From contig KV419409.1 in assembly GCA_001630475.1 (NCBI GenBank), positions 310,001 to 374,000 of the forward strand: 64,000 nucleotides of DNA, in the 5' to 3' direction. Below the pieces are notes generated by a model, which worked only from the letters and a program-made list of their open reading frames with translations, did no database searches and was not told where the DNA came from. The translations under genes were made by a program, and so were the position numbers. Below are positions 46,444 to 58,597 of this stretch, piece by piece (positions within the stretch are counted from its first letter, which is position 1; every line of letters starts with the position of its first letter). Origin of the DNA: Sistotremastrum niveocremeum HHB9708 (taxonomy: Eukaryota > Basidiomycota > Agaricomycetes > Sistotremastrales > Sistotremastraceae).

Positions 46444-49400
46444 TCAATTAGGAGGGTATATCGGTGCATACTGCCCGAAGTTGACACCGCTCCCCCTCAG
46501 CCTGATTCGATCACAAGCAGCTGCAGTCATCTTCGCGAACCGCTCTGTCATCTCCTTCTCCACCTTTTCCGGATTTCGCTGATCGAGCTCGTGAAGTAAT
46601 TTCTTCAGCTCTTCGGGAGTAGGCCTCGAGTAGGCTATGACGAAGATGGAGTCGGAGAGGTCAGGATTGGTAGGTTGAATGTCGAAGACGTTAGGTCCGG
46701 GGAAGACGGATTCTGTCATGTCGGTGGTGATTCTGTTCTGTATACTTCTCAGTACGCAGAATATGTTTAGAAGGAGCGCGAGACTTACGAAGCCGACCCA
46801 TGTTCGGGGTCTGTGCCATTGTGGGTTGTGAACGACGGGGACATTGGCAGCGAACCAGTTCCGAGAAGGTATATAACCTTGGGTGGCCGAAGGCAAACTA
46901 TCGAGGGTCAGCCCACCCTCCGACCATTTCTTCCAAACTGCAGGCGTCATCTGATGATACCGAAATACGATACACTCTTTTGTAGGACTAATCGCGATAA
47001 CGTGTCAGTAAAGCCGGCTCATTCGGCACGGAGGAAGGAAGTAAGGACTGACTCGAAGTGTACGTAGCGATTTGCCCATCTTCGAGCGCACACGTATATC
47101 TCGTCATCGACTTCATATTCGACCGCCTTCAACTTCTTCCCTTCAGCCTGCAACACAGCGCATACTTTCACCACAACAGGAGGAGTCGTGGGTTCTTCAG
47201 CTCTGTGAGGCTCTTCCTGCCTCGATCGATCGAATGATGCAGCCTCATTCGAATGGTGATGGGAAAGGTATGCACAACCGTTGTTGTTGTTGGAGGTATC
47301 CTCTGGAGGTATGACTGGAAGAGGAGCAGAGATCTCGGTAGGAGAATCCACCATCAGATCGAAATCTTCGTCATGCCACATATCAGCAGATCGTTTCAGA
47401 GTAAATGGTCGCGGCGAAGAAATAGGTTCGATCGCTCTTCGGTCAGACTTGGTCTCCGGGCTAATCTCTTCGGTTGTTGAAGGACGTGATGGAGAGCGTA
47501 AAGGTCTGGGGGAAGCTTCACGAGAAGATACGAGCGTGCTGTCCGTCGAATGTGATGAGATGTCAGTCTGGACAAGTGGAAGTGTTGCCAGATCCTTAAG
47601 CGACTCAGGTGGATTATATACTGGCATATCCTGTTTCGTGCCACTCAAGTCGGTTATCGATGAGGTGGCAGTTGCGATCGTCGCGTCTTCATCTTCACCA
47701 CTCGGTTGAGCAACAATAGTGGTTTTCTTGATCGCTTCTATCGGTGTCGCTGGCGCGCGTGCAGGTGGCTCCAGTGGCTGAGACACCTCGCGGACTGGGC
47801 TAGATTCCTTCGGTTCCTGGTCCTTATGCCTTTCGTCGATCAAGAGAGCTAAGAGATTTTCAGCCTTGTCTTGTGAGCCGTCTGATTCCAAAGTCTGCGT
47901 CGTCGGAGTATCAATTTCCATTACATCATCGTTCTCAGGCCTAGGCCCGGAGCTTTGGTGGCGTTCCGGGTGCGCCTCCGACTCCGGTTCCGGAGATGTG
48001 GCTGTGCTCGAGGGCAGGGTAAGGGCGGGAAGGGAATTGGGGCTTGGTGCAAGAGGCGAAGGCTGTCTGGAAACAGGTGGAGATGAAGAAATAGTCATTG
48101 TTGGGCGAGGATCAGGTGCTCCGGATTCGACAGCATTTTCGGAGACAGATTGGTCGTGTGGAGTTACTTCATCGACCTTCATACTGTGATCTTCATCTTC
48201 CAGGCGTAATTTTGCTTTTTGAACCGTGTGCTCTCCGAATTGGATCGTTTCGATTGATGTGGACGGCGATACAATGGCGGTGTCGGAGTCTTCGGCCAGA
48301 GTTGATTGGGTAGGTGGAAACAGCGTCGTCGATGAAGCGTCAAGAATTGAAAGCTCGTCATCAATAGGTGAACGAGATCGAGATCGAGATGGTTGGGAAA
48401 CTATCAAGGACTTCGGGAGCGATGTTTTGGGTGCGGCGGGTGATAGCAGTTTATGTCTTCCTGGAGATGGAGATACGGGGGTGGAACGTCGGGATGGGGT
48501 GGAAGAAGGTATTGTGTAAGGCGAGGGATGCGACACTGGCGACATGCGCTGAAACAACGGTTCAGGACGACAAATCGAGTAGCATATATTGGGCACGCAC
48601 CGATGACAGTGTACCCTGAACCGAAGATCCATCATCAATACCTGCTTTTCTCTTCCCCGTCCTGAGTGGGCCAACTCTTTTTACCAGAGGGACCGAGGAA
48701 TGACTAGGTGACGACTTGGCACTTGTACTCTTCGTCCTTCCTGAAACTCCAGTATCTCCCCTTCGCCTCGGAGCCTCGATACGAGCCGAAAGAGGCAGAT
48801 GTCTAGGTGACCGGCGTTTGGGCGGTGTAGATGGTGTTCCATACCCATCGTCTTGTGAATCAGCAAGGTCGATAGGATCGTCTAATGTCCCTAATGGACG
48901 ACGACTGGTCCCGAGTAAGATCTCTTCCACGTCGTCCTCTGATCCCGACGAAGACGTTGCAGAACTGAGACGAGATGAACGCCCGCCCTTGCTCCTTGGT
49001 GATGATGTGCGGGTCAAGTCGATAGTGATGTTGTCGCCGATGCGCGATGCGAGTGATTTTGTCCGGTTGGCTCTGGGGGTAGGACTTGAGGCTGCGGAAG
49101 CTGATTTCCTCAGTCGCTCCTGCAGGGACCCGATTAGCTTCTAAGGGAGATCGAGCTCAAGATATGCTCACAGAAGACCGGACAGGCTGCTGAACGAACA
49201 TCGTTTTCTGAGTCTTCGTCCTCATCGAATCGGGCGTGGATGGAGATGAAGGTAGTGGGGATGAGTAAGGAGCAGGAGAAGCAGGAGCCATTCGCTGGCT
49301 TAACTTGAGCGGAGGCCGGACTTCGCCCAGTCGATCAAAGATGGTGAGACGCTCGGGTTCTATGACATTGTTCTCATTGCGGTTAAGGCCCTTCCCACCA

Positions 49401-49507
49401 TTTTCCGAGCCCGAGGGAGCACCTGGGAAATGCACCCAATGCGGGTTCAAGACTGGTCGCTGGCCTGGACTAACAGCAGGTGAAGCATGGCTGCTTCGAG
49501 CTGCCAT
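46444..49507 (-). CDS. Large Ser/Pro-rich protein with ordered C-terminus
   Basis: Exons 49172-49507, 48601-49119, 47053-48548, 46789-46987 and 46444-46737 encode 947 residues. The first 750 or so residues are disordered, rich in Ser, Pro and Thr, with many SP/TP sites. The last 200 residues are compact and aromatic: VEYEVDDEIYVCARRWANRY, ECIVFRYHQMTPAVWKKW, RNWFAANVPVVHNPQWHRP, PGPNVFDIQPTNPDLSDSI and a helical tail. This pattern, a kinase-target-like disordered arm plus a conserved end domain, suggests a nuclear or cell-cycle regulated protein. I do not recognise the domain. The start is the first ATG of the exon; the frame is open further upstream without one. Intron 46738-46788 (51 nt) is stop-free and in frame. 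Confidence 0.75.
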
Positions 49508-49790
49508 GAGGTCTTGTAGTTGCCCAGTTGAGTGACCGATGGTCGTTCGGGTACGTGATGGATGCAACGGACGACGGCGGCGAGGTACCAGAAACGACGC
49601 AGTTACACGTTAGCCGACGGTCGGCATCTCGGCATTGCTAAGCGATAGCCACCGAACTCCGAATCCGACGGTTGTACTCCGGAACCGGTGTTCTGAATGA
49701 AACTAAACAAGCTTTCTCCGCATACATTTCGCATATCATTCTGTCACTGTCAACCCCTGACAAAATAGAGTGCCTTGTCTGCTATATCCG

Positions 49791-51140
49791 TTACGTCTCT
49801 TTGACAAAAGAGTCGCGGAGATAGAATAATGATCCACACGACTCTCGACCACCCTTATCTCCTAACCCGACGATTAATTCAGGGTTGTCGGACAAGTGTG
49901 GCGCTATATTAGCCAAGAAGTCATCAGTCCATCGCCACACCGAAAAGCTTTTCCAGGCGTTAGTGGCGGTCTTCTGAGACTTATCAATTCGTCCATCATG
50001 ATCAAGAGCCACGTTCTCGATCTGCGAAGGTCGTTGAACATCGAGTAGCTGTAGAGGCGGCTCTGGTGGCGCAGGGAACGGCACGCGAATAGATGAAGGT
50101 AGTTGAGGTGTTGGCGCAAAGACAAACGTCAAAGATTTCGGGTGGATAGACTCGAGCACAAAATCCCATGTGACCACAACGGTGCGATTCCTGAACGTTC
50201 GTCGATATGACAGTATATCGCCTTCCCGAAGCACGCCCTTCTTCGCTAGGACTGCTAGTGTGATTTTCTCGGATGCTTCCGCACTCGATGGTGTCATACT
50301 AAAAATAAGGTTGAGTCATGAGGTGTCAATGTGCCCATGGTGCAATGATTTCAACATACGAGTGCAATGGCCCCAGTTCGCTTGTCGGTGGGTTCGGCTC
50401 ATCTGGATGAGTCTCTAACCATACATCGTCCTTCCATGGGACATGTGCCGTGCCATTTTTCAATGCCGTATGAAACTTTTCCGATTTCTTAACATGCGCT
50501 TCAGCATAATATCCTGCGGCTAAATGATCCTGTTCAATGCGTCTCGTGAATTAACAACCGAGTTCAACGGCGAAGTGAATACGCACCTGGAACGTTCGAG
50601 CAGCAGATTGAAAAGCAGGGTCCTTTAGAAATTTAATCTGTTTCTCAAACTCTTCCATCCCGCTTGTTTCTCGCGTGTGCTCGTTTATGCCATCTCTTTG
50701 AAGGGCGGCATCATTGGATTTGATCACTCGCAACATAGAAGGATGCCACCCCTGTCCATCCTCCGCTCGACAAGACCCAAAATCGACATCATTCGGAAGC
50801 AGAGCACAAAGTCTCATTCTCGCTTCCACCGAAAGACAGCACCAAGTATCTTCATTGATCAAATGCTATCCTCGACGAAAAGCAGGCCCTTCTGAACTCA
50901 TTAACTCATCTGCAGCAAGGAGGAGAGACTCACCGACAGACCGTTTGTGGCAATCTTGCTTTTCGAATTCGTAAGGAGGTGTTCCACTAGTTCGTCGCCT
51001 TGCAGTGCGTGCGCTTTTCGCTTGCGGGGGTTTGGCTTTGGTGTAGATGTCGATGTGCTTGCGCTGGCTAGGATGGATGATTCGGAGATTGGATCGTAGC
51101 GAGAAGGTGCTGCGACCGATCTTCTTGGTCTTGAAGACAT
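49791..51140 (-). CDS. DEUBAD (ASXH) domain protein
   Basis: Exons 50934-51140, 50587-50865, 50360-50529 and 49791-50298 encode 387 residues. A basic Ser-rich N-terminus (SSRPRRSVAAPSRYDP, PNPRKRKAH) precedes a DEUBAD/ASXH domain: LLTNSKSKIATNGLS, then INEDTWCCLSVEARMRLCAL LP with a following FQSAARTFQ. This is the module of Asx and INO80G proteins that regulates BAP1/UCH37-class deubiquitinases. The C-terminal part (LAVLAKKGVLREGDILSYRR...VTWDFVLESIHP) resembles a RAMA-like winged domain, a weaker call. It is probably a nuclear chromatin cofactor. All introns are 57-68 nt with consensus sites. Confidence 0.78.
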
Positions 51141-52453
51141 TGTTGAGTGGAATTGGGACGAGAAAGTGTGATAATTTGCTCGTCGGATTTTATTCGAAAT
51201 CCAAGAGTCTGAAGCTCAAATGAACGGCGAGAACTGAAGCAGGAACGCGTTGTGACGGCTGTGACCAATGCCCTTCTCCCGCTCATCTGTTTTTCTCTTC
51301 GTTGAACTCTGGGAACGGCTGTGACCATCGAGCTCATTCGCGGTTCTGGGCAGACCTCGGGCGAAATAATATGAGAATATTCATTCCCATGTGTCAAGAC
51401 TTCCAACGGCTACATAGCCCCCCATGTCTTGTTGCATAGAAGTTGGTGGTCTCGAACCGGACACGCTCGCGAGAAATGTGGTTCAAAATATCTCTTCGAC
51501 ACGGCCCCACAGACTTATGAAGATGCAGATAGTGTACGTGAGTAACAGGCGATGTGGCATTACCAAATTCCCACTGACTAAGTATATCGCTATCTAGCCA
51601 CTAGTAGCCAGTCAAACATGGCTGTTGACGATCACTACTTCTCGAGGGTTTTTTTAGAAGAGTATGGGATCAGGATGAGCTCCTCTAAGACGTACGTCTG
51701 TATTGTCTACGATATACATGTCGATTGGACTTATGTTTCATGATGTAGATCTCGCCCAATTTCTGGAACGAAATTAAATTGACGTATATGTATCGGAAAA
51801 TTGAACACAGGACGTTCAAACCCGGATATTTCGTTTTGTGAAGAGCAACGATATAACATCGTAGAACCGAATCTTGGTGGTCCTTGCATTGGCATCAGTC
51901 AAAATGACAACAATTACCGAACGGAGATCTCTCCTACTTTTTCCTCCGCAACCTGGTCGACGAGCTCCAACGGTCTGCGCCCGGGTTCCATCGCCAGGGT
52001 ATGTGTATACACGCCAATCGCGCTCACAAACTTACATCACGAAGCAGCGCAAATTTTACTTCCGGAGCCGTCCTTCCTAAAATGGAAATATATCGAGACC
52101 CTTGTCGCCCTAAAATCGCCGATGTAGTACTCGTCTTAAGTCGTTTTGTTTGGAAAATCCTGGCTATGGTGTCTTCCTAACCTGCCTCGATGCAATCTCT
52201 CATTGCGGCGTATCACGGCGCAAAATATCGCGCGAAACACGCCCAGACCAGGAGGAAGGTTGAGCATATCCGATTGCCGAACGGAATACCCTTAGACCCA
52301 AAGCCTCCTATCAACCGCATCAGAAACGCCCGGGGCCAAGTCATGGTGTTTCGCTTGTTATATGAATCGTGAGCCTCCCTCGATACCTTTTCCCTCCTAC
52401 TCCCATTAACTCCCTCACTCCACGCCAGCGTTCTACACGGCAAGCTCACTGTC
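51141..52453. other. Intergenic, divergent, 1.3 kb
   Basis: It lies between the divergent DEUBAD and modin-like genes and must hold both promoters. A tRNA-like TTCGA context near 51450 was checked and does not fold into a full cloverleaf by eye. No gene is supported. Confidence 0.4.
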
Positions 52454-54220
52454 ATGGTTGACGCAGTGAGCGCGACAGCGCTAGTCGTCTCATTCATCGC
52501 ATTCCTTGTGGCTATTATGCAAGTCACGCAGCAGTACGCTGCTACTGCTTATGACTACCGAAAATGTTCGAAGAAAACGATCGGAGCTTGGGCGAAACAT
52601 ACGCATAGGAAGTGGATATGGAGCGAGGTCAGATTCGAGATTACCTTTTCGACGCCACGGATATCACTCGCTCCTCGACCGAGCCCTTACACCTCCCCCT
52701 TTCCCTCCCTCGACGAAGACCGTTACTCTGATCACGAAAAACATCTGTTATCTCGAGCACTGAGCGAGAAACCTGATTCGACCGCTTCCACACCCCAACA
52801 CGAAGTCCCTCAGCTGATAAACATCGAGCAGAGCTACCAGAAGCGACAGTACTGTTATGTACACCAGGATACGTCGCGTAGAAAGGATAAAGAATGGTAT
52901 GACCTTGGCGCGAGACCTTGGTTCTTGCGGGCAACCGGCACTATCCCAGAAGCAAAATGCTCATGGGTCAGCTTGTTGCAAGCCACTGCTCTCTCCGATC
53001 TTTCCTTCACCCTCTCCTCCCGAGCCTCCTCCTACGACTACGTACCTGACGGCATCAGCCGTCCTCTCGCATCCATGGACCAACGATCTTTCCTCACTCT
53101 CATGTCACTGTATCGGATAAATTGGCGCGATCGTGGATCCGATGCTATCTTCGCCGGTGCGAGCGACCTCGCAGAAGTCACTACACGTGAAATCACGAAT
53201 TTCGGACGCACCTATCACTTCAATCCACGTGAAACCGATCATTCCGAATTCATACTGAACGACACGGATCCCCAGGAAGCAGGCGTCAAGTACTACATCA
53301 CGTCAGAGAGGGCCAGAGCAGCGATGTTCAATTGCTTCCAACTTGGGTTTGCAACCTTGTTGACACATACGAGCGATGAAGTGGCCTCGTCGTTGAAAGA
53401 TGCCAATGTGGATGACGATGCAGCTGAGTATGTCGGTGGATGTTATAGTGCGAACGGAGGCTGGAGTCCTGGTCTCGCCGAAGCCGTTGCGTCGTGGGGA
53501 TACGCATCGATGCCCAAATGCATAGACGAGAAAAACGACACGTTCAAGAGCATCTTCTCCGCTATACCCACTGTTGCGTCCTTCGGCGATCCTCCAATCA
53601 TCGCGATGCTATGCAATGACAATATCGGGGACATTGGGACACCGTCGTCAGACCCATCCAATTTACCCATATGGGAAATATCGACTTGGGCTCGCAAGTA
53701 CTTCTCTTCGCGCCCCAACATCCGAGATCTCGTTCTCCCACAGCTTCGGTGGGCGTCTCAATTGGGGAGTGCAAACGTCTGTCATCTTACCGTACCGTGG
53801 CACAAAGCTCTCGACGCTTTACCAGGCATCGTTGCGCTCGACGAAGAGCTCGACAAGCACTTATTACAACACCTAGATCATGATGGGTGTCGGCAATTCA
53901 AACTTGACATGCTGGATGCCCAAGTCAAGTACCAATGTCGAATCTTCCCTGATGCTTCAGCTGCCGCAGGAGAAGGAAGACATTGGATGGAAAAAATCGA
54001 TTTGATTGCCGCACAAAATGGCCACAAGATCGTTGGTGATATCAAGGGATACTTCGAGAATAGCGAGCAGCGGGCTCGAGAAGTGTTGATGAATCGGTGG
54101 ATGAGAGGCGTTCTTTGGGTCATTCATAATGGAAACCCTCCAGAGAAAGGGATTAGGGAGCTGGAGTGTAGTCTCTCCAGTCGGTGGCTGTATGATACGA
54201 CTACCATCTACGTTGCGTGA
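52454..54220 (+). CDS. Modin-like membrane protein, copy 3
   Basis: Intronless, 588 residues. It is clearly homologous along its full length to the pair at 20890-24897: N-terminal helix SATALVVSFIAFLVAIMQV, QQYAATAYDYRKCS, WIWSEVRFEITF, SYDYVPDGISRPLASMDQ, FGRTYHF, YYITSERARAAMFN, YQCRIFPDASAA, MNRWMRGVLWVIHNGN and ELECSLSSRWLYD. The acidic insert of copy 2 is missing. By eye it is closest to copy 2. It lies 28 kb away from the pair and ends 232 bp from the tail of the membrane-family gene at 54453. The three copies agree in start position, which fixes the ATG. Confidence 0.82.
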   Translation: MVDAVSATALVVSFIAFLVAIMQVTQQYAATAYDYRKCSKKTIGAWAKHTHRKWIWSEVRFEITFSTPRISLAPRPSPYTSPFPSLDEDRYSDHEKHLLSRALSEKPDSTASTPQHEVPQLINIEQSYQKRQYCYVHQDTSRRKDKEWYDLGARPWFLRATGTIPEAKCSWVSLLQATALSDLSFTLSSRASSYDYVPDGISRPLASMDQRSFLTLMSLYRINWRDRGSDAIFAGASDLAEVTTREITNFGRTYHFNPRETDHSEFILNDTDPQEAGVKYYITSERARAAMFNCFQLGFATLLTHTSDEVASSLKDANVDDDAAEYVGGCYSANGGWSPGLAEAVASWGYASMPKCIDEKNDTFKSIFSAIPTVASFGDPPIIAMLCNDNIGDIGTPSSDPSNLPIWEISTWARKYFSSRPNIRDLVLPQLRWASQLGSANVCHLTVPWHKALDALPGIVALDEELDKHLLQHLDHDGCRQFKLDMLDAQVKYQCRIFPDASAAAGEGRHWMEKIDLIAAQNGHKIVGDIKGYFENSEQRAREVLMNRWMRGVLWVIHNGNPPEKGIRELECSLSSRWLYDTTTIYVA

Positions 54221-54452
54221 TGAACACTTCTCTCTCTCGGATTTCTTCTTTCACATCTCAATCACTGTAGTCTATCACTTTGCAATTAACATGTGCCTCT
54301 CTATAATACATGTCATCCACCACAGCTAGAAAAGCGACGCAAATACTGCTAGTCTAGGTTTGCTCACAATTCGCAGGTTTCGAGCGACAGATTAAAGACA
54401 CTTTGATCCCAAAAATGTATTCGCCCTATCTTAGACTGTAGCTACTCATAAA

Positions 54453-55256
54453 TTAAGCTTCAGAAGACGGGCCAACATTGTCGTAGACAGTCATGCATCC
54501 ATGTACCCAATACAATGATATAACGCTCAAAAGTATTATGCCAACCACACACACCTCCGGCTGTCCGACTGCCAATGCGACTCCACACATGCCTGCGAAT
54601 GCGATAAGGAACCCAAATCCTTTTATTGCCCAGGTGAGCGTGACGAGGAACCTCAAGCTACTTGGATCCACGACTCCGTCGTCTTCTGCTTCTCCAAGAG
54701 CTCTAATGAAGTATTCGTGGCTTGCGGCTCCTACCCCAGTGAGTATCGGTCCTGCACTCGTCACTTGAATAGAAAGATGTTCCAATCCCTCATTGAGCAG
54801 TTTATTCGGAGACTGTTCGAGAATGCCCAGAGGAAGCACAATCAGCAGATGACAAGCCACCTGTTGTTGTGGATACGATCAAGGTGATCTCTGGTCTTTT
54901 TAGTCAAACTTACTGCTACGAAGATTGCCAACGTTGATTCAGATATAGAGCCTCGTCGCCGAAAGCGACGTCTGCCCAAAGAAGGAGAATTTATTTCAAC
55001 TCGATCACGATTTTCGTGGACGAGTCTTTCTAATGCGAGATTCGTCGTCGCGATTGAACGTCGCTCCCATTTTTCGTCTTCGCCTATCGTTATTTATATG
55101 AGCTCTCGTTCTGTTTGGGAAAATCTCTGCCTAACTCTGGTCTGAACCTGCATCTTCATCGTGCACCGTCCGATATCCAAACGCTTCTGTGTGTCTGATC
55201 AAATAACCTCCATGGGTCCGCAGTGAGTTGTTTGAGTCGAGGACAACTTGGGGCAT
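54453..55256 (-). CDS. Four-helix membrane family, member 5 (subgroup A)
   Basis: Exons 55148-55256, 54914-55083 and 54453-54860 encode 228 residues. The hydrophilic, Arg-rich N-terminus includes VHDEDAG and GRRRFRRRGS. A phase-0 intron falls inside the first hydrophobic stretch, between STLAIFVA and VACHLLIVLPLG, keeping the family His. Helix 2 is QVTSAGPILTGVGAASHEYF, followed by AIKGFGFLIAFAGMCGVAL and VVGIILLSVISLYWVHG. The GPILTG, GFG..IAF and YWVHG words match members 1 and 7. The N-terminal ATG frame is supported by phase agreement across the 64-nt first intron; another frame overlaps it but ends in a stop. Function unknown. Confidence 0.7.
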
Positions 55257-56137
55257 TCGAAAGAGTGCCCAATTGTAGCATGTTCATCAGCGGCTTTATA
55301 TCGTTGGTATCCCGAACGCCCAGGACATCTGGTGCACGCACTAGCCTAGTGAATCAGAGAGGCGCGATAGGAACAGATTTCTAAAGAGAAGACACATAAC
55401 CCTCTTTCGGAGAGCCTATGATTCATGCAGCAGTGGAAAAATCGGAGCTGGGTTGGAAAAATGTAATCGTCGCACATAGCGGCAACTCAGCGAGGCGTCG
55501 GACGACTTTGAATACTAATGCGCCGGAGACTGAGCCAATGAACAAACTCAGTTGAAGCCAGAAGCAGAAGTGTTGGGATTTGAGCGATGGCTTCTAGTAA
55601 TTACGTAATTCTACTTCAAACTTAGCTGGAAGCGTAAAGTTGTTGCACTGGGCGCTCTCATGAAATCAGGAAATATCAGGGGTCCTCGGTCGTTTCAGAT
55701 CCACGAAGCCCTTGAGGCGGTCCATCCCTTGAGAAAAGAGCGCGTCAGTTTGCCTGCACATTGCGGAGCTTTCAGTATCGGACGAATCAGAGATTGTAAG
55801 GCTGTGTCTTCACGCGAATACCCATTGGGATACAATACGTGGGGTTGACGCAACCGCTGCCTTGAAATCACACCAAGGAAGTGTAGGGATCGACCCAGGT
55901 GCATTCGCCTTCCGTCGTGACGATCTACAATAAAGCGTGAAAATATACAAGACAAGGAATCAAGAAAGTCAAGACGTATGTTAACAGAGCAACGTCAGCA
56001 GAGAACGTAATGTACGAGACGCCTAACACGTGTCATAGTTGTTACACCTTGATGTCCCAACGCGGTATCAGCTCAAACTGAGGGAACACGGTCAGTCCAT
56101 GTGAGTGTCTACCGTTGAAATTTAACCAAGCGCCTAC
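55257..56137. other. Intergenic, 0.9 kb
   Basis: Short frames on both strands (55660-55955) overlap and have no domains. I see nothing else. Confidence 0.35.
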
Positions 56138-57430
56138 CTATCTCGATTTCTTGAGCCAGTCATCGATCTCTTTGGCAGCACTTTGCCATTTGTTGTGAAT
56201 TCCGAGCGCACAACAAAGCATATAGAGAATGCAGAATAAGAGCAACCAACCGAGCAACACTACAGACCATAGGTTCCAATAGAATAGCATGGCGCCAGAT
56301 AAAGCAAGAAGGTGTCCGAAGTATTGAAGAGTGCAAGGGATCGTAGCAATGACCTGGTAAAGGACCTTGCGTCCTGTCGGGATACGATGCTTATCCGTGA
56401 AGCCTAGGTATCTTGGCTCGATGCCACAAACTTCCATCATGAATAGGGCGAGGGCGGTGAGCATTAAGCCGATGATCGTCAATGCATTAGCGTGCTCATG
56501 AGGTGGGGCGGCCTTTGGATCGTTCACAGCGGCAAAATGGGGTGGGTATCGCGCGAATGCGTGAATGATGAACTGAGATCCAAGGTAAGCCCGTGCGAGT
56601 GGAATGCTGTTAAAGACTTACTGATGTGATGTAACTCATGTACTTAGAATTATGGTTGTTGTTCGATTTCGCTGCACGGTTTGCCGCAGCCGACTTATGC
56701 TGCATTTTAGTGAGAAAAGCTCTGATTTCCTTCGCATCCGGAATCCCTAGATCTGAGAGTGCAGAGAAGGAATCTGTTCTAGGGCATAAGGAAATATTGG
56801 GGAATGTGCTAAGACAAAACTCACCAATGCTGTGGGTACTTTCAGCATCTGAGCCGTCGGGTTCATTGAGAGGTAAAAGAGAGGGTGCTGGTGAAGGGGG
56901 GACCTTGAGATCTGAAGTGATGCGTCAGTCATCGTCGTACAGTCGACGTAGCCAACACTTACCAACAAGATGGTAATCGATGACTTCATGAAAGTATTTG
57001 ATCTTCTCGTTTCCGAATTTCACTGCACTCGGCGGCACTGAGAATCTGATTAGTCGGGAGCACAACACCAGCGTATATGACCTCGCCACTATAGCATTAC
57101 TTACCGATTGTGACTGCGATCTGGTCATCTCCCGACCCAAACGAAATGTTGGGTGCGTTCTGAGGGCTAGTCTCGCCATATGCGGTTGAAGAGTCCAGCA
57201 ATGGGTCGCGAGACTGAGTGCTTCCCGCGTCCTGCGACAAAGTAGCGTCAGACACCAGAAAGCATGCTCATAAGGGTATTTTCGGCTAGATTTACCTCGA
57301 CAGAGATAGCGGGATCATCTCGGGTATCAAGGTCTATCGCATGCTGTGTGATGCCCTCATGCTGGGGTGCAGGACCGTCTGCAGCGCTGGCAGTAGAGCT
57401 CTTTTGGGTCTGTGTTCTCTTCTTTCCCAT
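56138..57430 (-). CDS. Four-helix membrane family, member 6 (divergent, long N-terminus)
   Basis: Six exons (57296-57430, 57105-57231, 56963-57037, 56825-56911, 56622-56752, 56138-56572) encode 329 residues. A basic start MGKKRTQTQKSS leads to an acidic, disordered N-terminus and a moderately ordered block (PPSAVKFGNEKIKYFHEVID). A Lys/Asn-rich run then leads to MSYITS, a phase-0 intron and FIIHAFARY, the family position for the intron and the following His. Helices follow: ANALTIIGLMLTALALFMME, TLQYFGHLLALSGAMLFYW and VVLLGWLLLFCILYMLCCAL. Membership rests on topology, the intron and the genomic array more than on residue identity. The N-terminal half has no counterpart in the other members. 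Confidence 0.72.
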
Positions 57431-57835
57431 AGATGCTGATAGTATAGAATAGTGTGTGCGTGCGTCCAGAGAGTGACGAACGATGAATGAGCTCAAGCCA
57501 CAGCATTTTGCTTTGGGTCGCCCGCAGCCTGAGCGTTGATTACGTCAGGCGATGAAGTTGGCTCAACTATAGCTGTTGAGTCAACCGTTATACTACCCAA
57601 ATGCGAGTTGTAGAACCTGGGATGGATAACACTTGAAGTAATAGTCTTCCTCGTACTAGCAAATGCCCTCCGTCATGTAATGTTCGCAAGTCGATACCCA
57701 ATATTAATAAATGCCAAATGACTTGAAAACCAAGACTAGTACTACATAAATGTATATACAGAGACCACGAGAACTAGAAAATGTGCCCTTCATAGTGTGT
57801 ACGTGTCAGTAACACAAAGACAAATTTGAAGGAGA
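57431..57835. other. Intergenic, 0.4 kb
   Basis: This spacer upstream of member 6 is AT-rich at 57690-57780, probably UTR and promoter. Nothing else is seen. Confidence 0.35.
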
Positions 57836-58597
57836 CTAGTCTGTCCCTCCACAGATGTCATCAAATCTTTGGCCTTCGAAGCTGTAAGTCCCTGTAATGC
57901 CCATCATCCAATAAAACATGAGGACTGGAAGAAGGGTATAGGCAATGGCAGATAGCGCCCAGTGAGCGGAGAAAAAGGAGGACTGTGCCACAGCGGCGAA
58001 GGCATAGATATAGCCAAACCCCATCAGTGCTCGAGAGAGAGTTGTCGATAATTGATGTCGCGTCCGAGCGTCCGTTTGAGGTCTACCGGTACCGCCTTTC
58101 ATGGATGTCGTACACAGAAAATGCATGAAAGACGCGGCGGCAGTGATCAAAGGACCTATCAAGACAGAGCAGGGAAATAGTCGGCTCTCTGAGAAGAACG
58201 ATGGATTTGAGTGTTGTGGATTTAATGCCCATAGAGGTGCAAGGATGAGAATGTGGCACATTGCCTAGAAAATCTCGATCAGGAAACATTCGGACGGCCG
58301 TGTTAGACATACGGGCTGAAAGAAGTGCTCTCGAAACGCAGATGTAGGCTCCCCGACGCAGTCATGGAGTTCATCCAGATCAACATCTACGTTGCGTGTG
58401 TCTGTTTCCGTGCGTTAGCTCTGGAATCTCTCAGTAGCGGATAACTAACCTCTTTGGACCTTTTGGTTCCGGGGACGAAGTCTTTTGCTCGACTTACTTT
58501 CATGCATTGTTCTGACAGGATTTGACGGAGATGATAAAGGCGTCCACGTTTTGCCAGGTGCAATCTCGGCATCACGATAATGTTTAGAAGACGTCAT
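57836..58597 (-). CDS. Four-helix membrane family, member 7 (subgroup A)
   Basis: Exons 58450-58597, 58313-58401 and 57836-58264 encode 221 residues. A Met 19 codons upstream (58654) is an alternative start in the same frame. The N-terminus is basic (KSSKRLRPRNQKVQR) and carries DLDELHDCVGEP. A phase-0 intron precedes AMCHILILAPLWAL. The next segments are PCSVLIGPLITAAASFMHFL, RALMGFGYIYAFAAVAQ and IAYTLLPVLMFYWMMGITG, ending EGQRFDDI. This parallels member 1 closely (GPILTGISSLIHHY, GLGYIHAFYTVV, YWVFGV, AGRRFDLI), although the two lie 54 kb apart in different arrays. Function unknown. Confidence 0.72.

Noticed and set aside
51440-51500. Possible tRNA, from a TTCGA-containing stretch
   Set aside because: Acceptor, D and anticodon arms could not be paired by eye around it.
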